From contig CBDFMR010000005.1 of NCBI GenBank assembly GCA_965249765.1, forward strand, positions 1,550,001 through 1,614,000: a stretch of DNA of 64,000 nt. Direction: 5' to 3'. Both the position numbers and the translations under genes were made by a program. Below the pieces are notes generated by a model that searched no databases, was not told the DNA's origin, and was given only the letters and a program-made list of their open reading frames with translations. Positions 29,001 through 36,473 of the stretch are shown piece after piece. The stretch's first letter is position 1. Each line of letters starts with the position of its first letter. This DNA comes from CBDFMR01 sp965249765 (GTDB lineage Bacteria > Bacteroidota > Bacteroidia > Chitinophagales > Saprospiraceae).

Positions 29001-31231
29001 ACATAGATATCGACAACTGTGGACTGGGAACGATCACAAGAGACTTTACTCTAGTAGATAACAATGGCATCGTACAGACGTGCCAACAAGTGATCACCTT
29101 TATCAATAGCGACCCGCTGGATGAGTCAGGAATCATCTGGCCATTACACTATGAAGGATCAGATTTCTGTTCAATAGTGGGGACAGATCCTGAGGACTTA
29201 CCGGCAGGTTTTGATGTACCAGTGATCACAGAGGACGAATGTGACTTGACAGGTTATAATTATGATGACTCAGTGCATACGTTTGCCGATGGAGAGGAGG
29301 CATGCTTCAAGATACTGAGGGAATGGACGGTGATAGACTGGTGTCAGCGCAATAGTGATGGGACGCTGAAGACATGGGAATATACGCAGGTGATCAAGGT
29401 ATTCAATACAGTAGCTCCGACAATAGATGCATTGAGTACGATCGAGGTAGAGACCTTTGATGTGAACTGTGCAGCGGCGCATGTAGACTTGGTAGCAACA
29501 GGGTCAGATGACTGTACATCAGAAGAAGGGCTCAACTGGAGCTACGAGATCGATGAAGATAGAGATGGGGATGTAGATTACTTTGGACTAGGCAATGACG
29601 CATCAGGATTGTATGACATAGGGATATATACGATCACATGGACAGTACATGATGAGTGTGGAAACTTTGTGAGTGCAGATCAGGACTTTGAAGTGATAAA
29701 TGCCAAGCCACCGACGCCGATATGCATCTATGGGTTATCAACACAGTTGGTAGCGATGGATCTGGACGGAGATGGCGACATAGATACAGAGATGGTGGTA
29801 TTGGCACCTGAGTATTTTGACGGCGGGAGTAATCATCAATGTGGCTATGCAATAGATCTAAGCTTTAGTAGTGATCCCAATGATGATGAGATCATGTTTG
29901 ACTGTGATGACATAGGACTCGATAGACCAGTGGAGTTATGGGTGACGGATGAGAATGGAAACCAAGCTTACTGTGAGACCTTTATAGATGTGCTGGATGA
30001 GAATGGAGTAGACTTCTGTCCAGAGCTGGTGACAGCAAATGTGATGGGTGAGGTAAGAACAGGAGGAGGAGCTGAGATGGAAGAAGTGAGTGTAGAGTTG
30101 GCAGGAGGTGACTTGCTGAATATGACAGATGAGAGTGGTATGTATGCATTTGAATACATGCCATTGGGAGGTGATTATACAGTATCACCAGAGAAGAATG
30201 ATGATGTGATGAATGGGGTGAGCACACTGGACTTACTATTGATGCAGAAGCACATATTGGGACTTGACGAGTTAGAAGGACCGCTGAACCTGATATCAGC
30301 GGATATTAACCACAATGATGAAGTGACGGCAGTGGATTTAATCGAGTTGAGGAAGTTGATATTAGGAATCTATGAGGAGTTTCCCCACAATACAAGCTGG
30401 AGGTTTATAGATGCAGATCATGATTTTGCAGTGGCAGCGGATCCATGGGCAGAAGCAATACCAGAAGTATATGAGATCGAGAATCTGAATAGCAACATGG
30501 ACATAGACTTTGTAGGGACAAAGATAGGGGATGTGAATGGGTCAGCAGAGGCACAGATGATGGGAACAGAGGTAGAGAGCAGAAGTGGGAATAGCTTGAT
30601 ACTAGACATGTCCTATAGCGAAGAAGGAACAAGGATAGGAGTAAGGTCAGATGATATCAATGGATTAGAGGGATTGCAGATGACTTTGAATACAGGAGCA
30701 ATGATGATAGTGGGCATAGAAGGAGGAGCGATGGAGATGAAAGGAACAAACTATCACATAGCTCGAAACAACGAGGTACGTATAAGCTGGCATGTGGAGG
30801 GAGGCGAGGCGATGAGTGAGGAAGGAGAAGAGGATCTGTTTTACATTGTAGTGAAAGAAGGAGAAGGAGATCTGGGGGCAATACGAGTAACAGAGGTACG
30901 GATGAAGGCAGAGGCGTACCGAGGGGGACAGATCGAGGAGGTAAGACTGAGGACGGAAGAAGACAAGTCAGAGTTTACGTTGTATCAAAACACACCAAAC
31001 CCATGGTCAGAGAAGACAAGCATAGGAGTGGAACTACCTGTCGGAGGGGAGATGACACTGAATGTATATGATCAGAGTGGTAAGATAGTGTATACGATGA
31101 AAGACTATAAAGAGAAGGGAAGTCACACGATAGTCATCGACAACAAGCAGATTGGTACATCGGGCGTGTATAGATACGAGGTAATCTCAGGCAAGTACCG
31201 AGCGATCAAGAAGATGATAGTGATAAGGTAA
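26072..31231 (+). CDS. Giant secreted protein with C-type-lectin-like head, HYR modules, dockerin-like pair and type A T9SS tail
   Basis: 1719 residues from the ATG at 26072 (MKHQNYLMIVLALFLSS, signal peptide to about SSQC); the first TTG at 26063 is less likely. Order: HYR-like segment, unique beta domain, a C-type-lectin-like domain (about residues 305-425: SWEDANTAAAMAGGHLVAI, YWIGLRYSEELGDFKWVNGD), more HYR modules, then from base 27824 the tail shared with the previous gene (dockerin-like VSTLDLLLMQKHILG, and LYQNTPNPWSEKTSI ... KKMIVIR). This copy is in frame throughout and is expected to be exported by the T9SS. The lectin-like head suggests glycan or surface binding (inference). Confidence 0.88.
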   Translation: MKHQNYLMIVLALFLSSHELSSQCPSEVSGLPADLTVNADETCMATIDWVEPEYDITCNDFVGSFDANDPTIWILNTNGENGGASPLPDGSSITFTGSSSGVAGVNTDTDFCINIPFDVTVSFDWDATAIGGGMQLINNEPAMTIDGTETLLNMMGVPPGTGIPNESGSVTDLSLASGQVFCFRVKSNNQAGVTTMIIDNFTFNITEINQTDGPANGSSQGPGDYTIEYTVENCDGTESMCTFIATVADSMPPEITCPDDIVIDLGRDDCEAVVCFMATVTDNCPAMPPSSLPGFDFLGMHNGSSYFASVGFAGALSWEDANTAAAMAGGHLVAISDQAEQDFLEGALSAGLFSQYWIGLRYSEELGDFKWVNGDPLIFDSWGLGQPGIIDGDYVYTWDFFGGFLDGWYDSPAILPRRYIVEISSYDLQLTSGLAPGSNFPTGTTTVTYVASDVAGNTAECSFDVTINEYIPDGLACKTENISLDENCEATLNPYMLLSNDSLGCIDNYEVTVWAPDGVTNLGNTVGQGQIGQTLTYSVCHVPSGLCCDGEITVEDKLPPGPLVCDDVDIACNALSTVPTPISSDNCGGAVLLVEEYHEFLDCDPDYIARVYRKWVARDNAGNESDTCYQTINLLRIDFGAIDFPGSMNLEFSCDGGYPVDENGHPHPDVTGIPTYTGIALWPVIPPNFCNGFVNYKDVVLFESGCHTRIMRTWEVGEWHCGGLVGPQLWVQMIELFDHEGPSITCPSDMTLSTTPTNYGQCTAMIDLPAAAVSDNCNEPVEVDVAYPGGFLDNQNGGEVTLPVGTHMITYTAYDGCYNSSECSFEVTIEDGTQPIIVCEQHTVVSIKQDGRAVVYAESFDDGSYDNCEIDRFEVRRMTDNCGIAENLIWGAHVEFCCADVGEEVMVMLRVYDTSANYNECMVTAIVQDKQTPFFYCPADMTVECTTNFDPDLLGDFFGMAGIMDNCDAPPVSEEADIDIDNCGLGTITRDFTLVDNNGIVQTCQQVITFINSDPLDESGIIWPLHYEGSDFCSIVGTDPEDLPAGFDVPVITEDECDLTGYNYDDSVHTFADGEEACFKILREWTVIDWCQRNSDGTLKTWEYTQVIKVFNTVAPTIDALSTIEVETFDVNCAAAHVDLVATGSDDCTSEEGLNWSYEIDEDRDGDVDYFGLGNDASGLYDIGIYTITWTVHDECGNFVSADQDFEVINAKPPTPICIYGLSTQLVAMDLDGDGDIDTEMVVLAPEYFDGGSNHQCGYAIDLSFSSDPNDDEIMFDCDDIGLDRPVELWVTDENGNQAYCETFIDVLDENGVDFCPELVTANVMGEVRTGGGAEMEEVSVELAGGDLLNMTDESGMYAFEYMPLGGDYTVSPEKNDDVMNGVSTLDLLLMQKHILGLDELEGPLNLISADINHNDEVTAVDLIELRKLILGIYEEFPHNTSWRFIDADHDFAVAADPWAEAIPEVYEIENLNSNMDIDFVGTKIGDVNGSAEAQMMGTEVESRSGNSLILDMSYSEEGTRIGVRSDDINGLEGLQMTLNTGAMMIVGIEGGAMEMKGTNYHIARNNEVRISWHVEGGEAMSEEGEEDLFYIVVKEGEGDLGAIRVTEVRMKAEAYRGGQIEEVRLRTEEDKSEFTLYQNTPNPWSEKTSIGVELPVGGEMTLNVYDQSGKIVYTMKDYKEKGSHTIVIDNKQIGTSGVYRYEVISGKYRAIKKMIVIR

Positions 31232-31286
31232 GACACAGTTAAATGAACTATTCCGCCCTGATCTTCATATGGAGATTGGGGCTTTT
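27824..31286 (+). repeat. 3.46-kb shared tail module, copy 2
   Basis: Counterpart of 22129-25595; intact reading frame in this copy. Confidence 0.93.
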
Positions 31287-31291
31287 TTTTT
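31256..31291 (+). terminator. Rho-independent terminator after giant gene 2
   Basis: Same CCCTGATCT/AGATTGGGG hairpin as copy 1, here followed by nine consecutive T residues. Confidence 0.75.
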
Positions 31292-31377
31292 GTTGAAAGA
31301 GTCCTCAACACCACCTATCACCTGCTAGAAATTCATGGGAAGATTTTGCATTACTACGCACGTTATGTAGCTATAAA

Positions 31378-31794
31378 TCATTCTTCAACCAATACATAGT
31401 TAAGTTTGTATTGTTCCGCTTTTCGCATCTCTATTTTGACCTTATGGACTAGACGCATCTTGGTGTCCTGATCAACTTCTAGAAAATTCTCAAAGGGCTT
31501 ATTGGGGTATTTGGCGGCAAGTGACCTGATTGCATTCTCAACTTGATCGATGCTCATATATTTGTCGTTTAACTGTATCTTCTGACTACCGTTGCTTCTT
31601 CCTATATAGAAATTAGCGGCATTTCGATTATAGGAAAGTTTGGTGAGGTCTCTTACTTCCGGTAGGACGATGTCTAGTTGATAGGATTCTACCCTGAGGA
31701 CAGTGACTACCATAAAGAAGAAAAGCAACATAAATACGATATCTGGCAAGGATGCGGTTGATATTCTGGGTGTGCTTTGTTTTTTCTTTTTCAT
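31378..31794 (-). CDS. exbD: ExbD/TolR-family biopolymer transport protein
   Basis: 138 residues. Short basic N-terminus (MKKKKQST), one transmembrane helix with the essential Asp in SLPDIVFMLLFFFMVVT, and a periplasmic ExbD domain. ExbD works with ExbB to couple the proton gradient to TonB-dependent uptake. In Bacteroidota two exbD genes often follow exbB; here the other exbD lies 45 bp upstream and is broken, and no exbB is present in the window. Confidence 0.9.
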   Translation of the reverse strand: MKKKKQSTPRISTASLPDIVFMLLFFFMVVTVLRVESYQLDIVLPEVRDLTKLSYNRNAANFYIGRSNGSQKIQLNDKYMSIDQVENAIRSLAAKYPNKPFENFLEVDQDTKMRLVHKVKIEMRKAEQYKLNYVLVEE

Positions 31795-31839
31795 AGTTAT
31801 TCATTTAATACCAATTTTGATTTCAATTAGTATGATAGG

Positions 31840-32410
31840 TTAATGAATTGATGAAAAGCTTGATGGGTCAGCTTCCGAGACTTTAATCGGGATTAGCTCA
31901 GCTATCTTCTTTTTGTCTACATGACTGAGCTGTGAGAACTTGAGAATTTTTTCCAAACAACTCATTGGACATGATATTTTTTCCAAACAACTCATTGGAC
32001 ATGTCATCTCTCATCTCGTCATAAGCTACCCGTATCTGGCTGTAGACTAGGGTATAGGTTTTGTACGATGTTTCTTCGTCGTTGATCAGCGAAACGATCC
32101 CCGTCTTAGGGCAGGTGGCTTTGCCGTTGTCATGATTTGGATTCAACACGTAGTTCATTATTATCTCTTTTACCTTAGTTACTGGAAGTACATTGCCACC
32201 CGCGAATACTTCATCATCGCCATTGATATTAATTCAAAGTAGGTCCTTCTTGGACGCACTTCTCGCATGATCAGAGTATGGTGGCAGAATGACTTTGATT
32301 CCCTTGTCATCGAAAATGGTAGTTGTTACTAAAAAAAAGATGAGCAGCAGAAATGCTATGTCAGCCATGGAAGATGTATCGAGATGAGCAGAATGACGAT
32401 TCCTTTTCAT
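31840..32410 (-). pseudogene. Broken second exbD gene
   Basis: Starts at ATG 32410 (MKRNRHSAHLDTSSMADIAFL...) with the conserved Asp and transmembrane helix. An in-frame TGA at 32234-32236 interrupts it after KKDLL. The same frame resumes with INGDDEVFAGGNVLP and typical ExbD sequence. A 30-bp tandem duplication (about 31949-32007) repeats MSNELFGKN, and the frame then shifts. The proper ending SHVDKKKIAELIPIKVSEADP is found in another frame, reaching a stop at 31840. At least two disabling lesions make a real pseudogene more likely than a single read error. Confidence 0.85.
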
Positions 32411-32597
32411 ATCTCTGTTTTTATACTAGATGACAAAACAGAATGAATGGTGTCCATACCCGATTTTTCAAGTCGCTTGTAGGATAGGGTGATATTTTTT
32501 TAGTTTCTTTGACACCACGATTTTTTGGGCTATAGCTTCCCGTACCTCGTTCCTTAGACGGGACAGGCACTTCGCTATGAGCCCCTTGAAGAAATAC

Positions 32598-32674
32598 GGG
32601 GCTATAGCTCAGTTGGCTAGAGCACTTGACTGGCAGTCAAGAGGCCAGCGGTTCGAATCCGCTTAGCTCCACCA
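32598..32674 (+). tRNA. tRNA-Ala (anticodon GGC)
   Basis: Complete cloverleaf: acceptor GGGGCTA paired with TAGCTCC, D-arm GCTC...GAGC, anticodon stem CTTGA/TCAAG with loop CTGGCAG (anticodon GGC), T-arm AGCGG TTCGAAT CCGCT, and encoded CCA. Its 3' 16 bases are repeated downstream at 32809-32824. Confidence 0.95.
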
Positions 32675-32808
32675 GAGGATGAAATCTGGGATAAGAATGA
32701 GAAGAGAGAAATACCATGCTCGCATGAGTATTTCGAAAGGCTCAGGCTTATGAACGAAAGTTCATTATGATTTCATTTTGACCTTGGGAGAATAGCAGAT
32801 CGAGTATC

Positions 32809-32824
32809 AATCCGCTTAGCTCCA
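32809..32824 (+). repeat. Partial copy of the tRNA-Ala 3' end (att-like)
   Basis: AATCCGCTTAGCTCCA is an exact copy of 32656-32671 inside the tRNA, 153 bp downstream. The bases before it differ from the T-arm, so it is not a second tRNA. This is the layout left by integrases that use tRNA 3' ends. No integrase gene is present, and the 137 bp between the copies hold no gene. Confidence 0.6.
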
Positions 32825-32902
32825 TAAAATGTGCAGGATGATTGTGAGGGAGGGGATAATATCCCTTTGATATGTCTATAATTGTAGTTTCCAGAATTAC
32901 AT

Positions 32903-33493
32903 ATGCTTAAACAACTTGGTAAATCCGTTCTTAAATTTCACGATTGGTCTATTGCAGACAATATTCCTCCTGAGACATCACGATGTGTTCTAGTTGCCGG
33001 GCCGCATACCTCCAATTGGGATTTTTATTTTGCCGTAAGTGCTATGCATGCCTTAGGTGTTCCCATAAAAGTGGCTATCAAAAATTTCTGGACAAAGTTT
33101 CCCATGAACTCCATTATTGTTCCCCTAGGTGGGATAGGTCTTGACCCCAATGCTGGAAAAAAATTTGATCGGAAAGCCAACCAGACCACCATGCTCGCCA
33201 ATGTCTTTAAAGAGTATGAAGATATTGCTCTCATCATATCACCCGAGGGCAATAGGGTGAAGACTGATAAATGGAAGACAGGATTTTTTAGGATAGCAGA
33301 AATGGCGAATGTTCCAATAGCTCTTGCCTATCTCGACTATAAAAAGAAGATTGCAGGGATAGGTCCCGTACTATCTGCCGACACAGGACTTGACGTGGTC
33401 ATGTCTGATTTAATGAAATTCTATAGCAGTATTACACCTAAGTTTCCTGATCAGTTCGTAATTGACAGGCGGTATAAACATGCATTGATATGA
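32903..33493 (+). CDS. PlsC-like lysophospholipid/1-acylglycerol-3-phosphate acyltransferase
   Basis: 196 residues. An HX4D-type active site (PHTSNWD, residues ~34-40) and a downstream SPEGNR glycerophosphate-binding motif (~113-118) mark the PlsC family. There is no clear transmembrane helix. It probably acylates a lysophospholipid or related lipid at the membrane. The stop overlaps the start of holA by 4 bp, so the two are co-transcribed. Confidence 0.82.
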   Translation: MLKQLGKSVLKFHDWSIADNIPPETSRCVLVAGPHTSNWDFYFAVSAMHALGVPIKVAIKNFWTKFPMNSIIVPLGGIGLDPNAGKKFDRKANQTTMLANVFKEYEDIALIISPEGNRVKTDKWKTGFFRIAEMANVPIALAYLDYKKKIAGIGPVLSADTGLDVVMSDLMKFYSSITPKFPDQFVIDRRYKHALI

Positions 33494-34494
33494 CCTATAA
33501 TGCAATTATAGACGAGATGAACAAGGGGGTGTATCAGTCGATTTACTTTCTCCAAGGCGAGGAGCCATACTTCATAGATGTCTTGACTGAGCATGTAAGT
33601 AAAAATGCGTTGGACGAGTCTCAAAAAGCATTTAATCAGATCGTACTTTATGGTAAGGACATCGACGCCAATGATGTCATCGACAATGCTCGACAGTTTC
33701 CCATGATGTCAGAGAGAAAGGTGGTCATAGTAAAAGAAGCGCAATCGATGAAGAATATCGCTGACTTGAAACTTTATATCGATTCACCCGCTACCCATAC
33801 AATTCTTGTACTAGCTCACAAGAATAAGAAGCTTGATATGCGTACTGCATTTGCTAAGTCACTAACCAAGAATGCCGTCGTTTTTGATTCAAAGAAGATA
33901 TATGATAACAAAATCCCTCAATGGGTTACATCTTATGTGAAAACTAAGAACAAGAGTATTGATGTTAAAGCTACTTATCTCCTTGCCGAATTTGTAGGTT
34001 CTGACCTCAATATATTATCTGGAGAGATCGACAAGCTGTTGATAAGCCTGGATCAGGAATCAATCAGTGAATCCATGGTATATGACATGGTAGGTGTAAG
34101 CAAGGAGTACAACGTATTCGAGCTAAACAAGGCCTTAGGTATGCGAAATGAGACCAAGTCATTTGCCATCATACATTATATGTCTAGAAATGAAAAGTCA
34201 AATCCGTTGGTTATGGTCATCGCCAATATCTATTCCTATTTTGCAAAGCTTGCGGTACTTCGAGGCTCTAAATCTCGGTCAGAAGCCGAGCAATTAAAGT
34301 TAATGGGACTTAGTCCACGGGCGTCTTTTTTTCTAAAAGAGTATAAACAGGCGGCGGCCAATTTTAAGATCGACCAGTTGAAAAAAATATTCTCTTCACT
34401 GGCAAAAGCGGATAGACAATCCAAGGGCTTGGGTCAGCGACATCTGTCCAATGAAGATGTACTCAATGAACTAGCCTTCAATATTCTACAATAA
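33490..34494 (+). CDS. holA: DNA polymerase III subunit delta
   Basis: 334 residues, typical HolA length. N-terminal segment YFLQGEEPYFIDVLTEHV and SERKVVIVKEAQSM match the delta subunit that opens the sliding clamp within the clamp loader. The C-terminal collar domain ends GLGQRHLSNEDVLNELAF. It is coupled to the acyltransferase gene and convergent with sppA. Confidence 0.92.
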   Translation: MTYNAIIDEMNKGVYQSIYFLQGEEPYFIDVLTEHVSKNALDESQKAFNQIVLYGKDIDANDVIDNARQFPMMSERKVVIVKEAQSMKNIADLKLYIDSPATHTILVLAHKNKKLDMRTAFAKSLTKNAVVFDSKKIYDNKIPQWVTSYVKTKNKSIDVKATYLLAEFVGSDLNILSGEIDKLLISLDQESISESMVYDMVGVSKEYNVFELNKALGMRNETKSFAIIHYMSRNEKSNPLVMVIANIYSYFAKLAVLRGSKSRSEAEQLKLMGLSPRASFFLKEYKQAAANFKIDQLKKIFSSLAKADRQSKGLGQRHLSNEDVLNELAFNILQ

Positions 34495-34539
34495 TATCAG
34501 CTACAATTTCTTTGCGAATGCACTAGTTTTCACCAACAC

Positions 34540-36324
34540 CTACTTCAATCGCACCTCATACGGCATTCTAGCCTGAGGTCCTTTAGTAGAAATTTTTCTT
34601 TCAAAGTCCTCAAACTTCATCAGCGCTGTTTTAGTTGACTCATCGAAAGTTGTCTTAGCCATGTTGTCAGACAACGCTGTTGACAAGATTTTCTTGAACA
34701 GATTCTCCTTGATCTTCGGGTACTCTACGATTCGATATTCTTTAGTACCCATATAATCTGATGCCATATCGATGGCGTCGTCTAATGTCCCTATCTCATC
34801 CACCAACCCAACCTCTAATGCATCAAGTCCAGAGTAGATCCTGCCTTTGGCTATCTCATATACTTGATCTAAAGGTAGATTTCGTCCTTCCGCTACACGC
34901 TTGGTAAATAGGTCATAGATCCGCTGGGTCTGCTCATGAATAATACTCTCTTCATCTGGACTTATATCATACATTGGAGAGAAAGAAACAGCATATGGGT
35001 GAGTCTTTACAGTATCGAAGTCTATCCCATTTTTATCTAAAAACCGACTTAGGTTGGGATAAGTAGAAAAGACACCTATCGATCCCGTAAGAGTACTTGG
35101 CATAGCAATAATTGTGTCAGCACTGCATGAAATGTAATATCCTCCTGAGGCAGCATAGTCACCGTAAGAAGCTATTACCTTCTTTCCACGTTCTTTTAAC
35201 TTTTCTACTTCATGCCATATCAGATCAGATGTCAGAGCACTTCCCCCGGGTGAGTTGACACGAAGAATAACTGATTTTATCTTATCGTCGTTGCGAATCT
35301 TCTTAAGAATAGGAAGATACCTGGTGTCATCTATAATACCTGTCTTTCCATTGCCATAGGATATTTCACCCTCTAGATAAAGAATGGCAATTTTGTTGTC
35401 CATTTTCCCCTTTTCTATCAGGACTACATCCTCTTTGTAATCAACAAGATCTACATAATTTATTTTCTTATCATTTTTGAGATCTAGGCCTTTTCTGATA
35501 AGTTCTTCCATCTCGTCCCAATATACAATGCCGTCTATAAATCCTAGATCCTTGCAAATCTGAGGATTACGTAAGTCGAGACTACTGGCAGCTTCATTTA
35601 CGACGTTTTTATCTAGACCTCGATCCATGGCTATTTGGCCAGAGAAATGAGAAAAAGCATCGTTCATAAACTCCTGAAGCTGGAATCTGTTTTCAGCACT
35701 CATCGAGGTAAGTCTATAAGATTCAGTAGCACTCTTGAATTCTCCAGCGTAGAAAACATCCATCTCCACACCATATTTGTCCATTATCTCCTTGTAATAG
35801 GGTACGATGGTACCAAAACCCTTAAGGTCAATAGATCCATTGGGATTCAAGAAAATGCTATCGGCGGCTCCGGCAAGGAAGTAAGCGCCTTGGGACATAT
35901 AATCCGCGTAGGCATAAACCTTTTTGCCGCTTCTCTTGAATGTGTCTATACTTGCTCTCAATGAGTGAATGGTAGCGAGTCCAGTACTCACTCCTGAGTT
36001 TTTAATAAGCATCGACTTGATTCTTTTATCTGATGCTGCTTCTTCCATCAGACGTTGAAAATGCCTAAGACCTATGCTGGAAGAGGATGCAGGGTCATAC
36101 ATTGAGATAGCTATATTGTTTGTTTTTTCCGATATGGGTTCTGATAGGTCGAGCACAAGAACAGAGTCTGCAGCTATACCTTCACCACCACCTCCGCTGA
36201 ATGCAGCGACCAGGACAAATAAGAGGATTATAAGCGTTAAAGCCGTCAGAACACCTAAACAAGAGGCAGTAAAATATGATAATATGCGTTTCATTTGTTT
36301 CAGATATTTAGTAAAACTATTCAT
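34540..36324 (-). CDS. sppA: Signal peptide peptidase SppA (protease IV), 67-kDa type
   Basis: 594 residues from the ATG at 36324. The TTG at 36336 adds four residues, and an ATG at residue 11 is also possible. One N-terminal transmembrane helix (LGVLTALTLIILLFVLVAAF) and two tandem S49 peptidase domains. The catalytic Ser is in GDYAASGGYYIS of the second domain; the general-base Lys is expected in the first domain near KKVYAYADYMSQGAYFLA. It degrades signal peptides left in the membrane. Confidence 0.92.
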   Translation of the reverse strand: MNSFTKYLKQMKRILSYFTASCLGVLTALTLIILLFVLVAAFSGGGGEGIAADSVLVLDLSEPISEKTNNIAISMYDPASSSSIGLRHFQRLMEEAASDKRIKSMLIKNSGVSTGLATIHSLRASIDTFKRSGKKVYAYADYMSQGAYFLAGAADSIFLNPNGSIDLKGFGTIVPYYKEIMDKYGVEMDVFYAGEFKSATESYRLTSMSAENRFQLQEFMNDAFSHFSGQIAMDRGLDKNVVNEAASSLDLRNPQICKDLGFIDGIVYWDEMEELIRKGLDLKNDKKINYVDLVDYKEDVVLIEKGKMDNKIAILYLEGEISYGNGKTGIIDDTRYLPILKKIRNDDKIKSVILRVNSPGGSALTSDLIWHEVEKLKERGKKVIASYGDYAASGGYYISCSADTIIAMPSTLTGSIGVFSTYPNLSRFLDKNGIDFDTVKTHPYAVSFSPMYDISPDEESIIHEQTQRIYDLFTKRVAEGRNLPLDQVYEIAKGRIYSGLDALEVGLVDEIGTLDDAIDMASDYMGTKEYRIVEYPKIKENLFKKILSTALSDNMAKTTFDESTKTALMKFEDFERKISTKGPQARMPYEVRLK

Positions 36325-36384
36325 TATTAAAACCAATAGTGACAGAGAAGTTCATATTAGTAGTTTTTTACATTTATTATTAAG

Positions 36385-36392
36385 TAATTTTG
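36385..36392 (+). promoter_or_regulatory. Candidate Bacteroidota -7 box (TAATTTTG)
   Basis: Matches TAnnTTTG, 82 bp before the GTG start of the SprB-like gene, with a T-rich stretch about 20 bp upstream in the -33 position. Confidence 0.5.
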
Positions 36393-36473
36393 CGCCCGAA
36401 GTATACGTTATAAAGCAGCGTTTTATCACTTTTGATCTATCTACCATATAGTAGCTTAATAAAGAAAATCACG

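Noticed and set aside
32675..32902. Second tRNA gene downstream of tRNA-Ala
   Set aside because: Only the last 16 bases of the tRNA are repeated; no acceptor, D or anticodon arms precede them.
36074..36451. 125-residue plus-strand frame over the start of sppA
   Set aside because: It is antisense to the conserved sppA N-terminus and the divergent promoter region.
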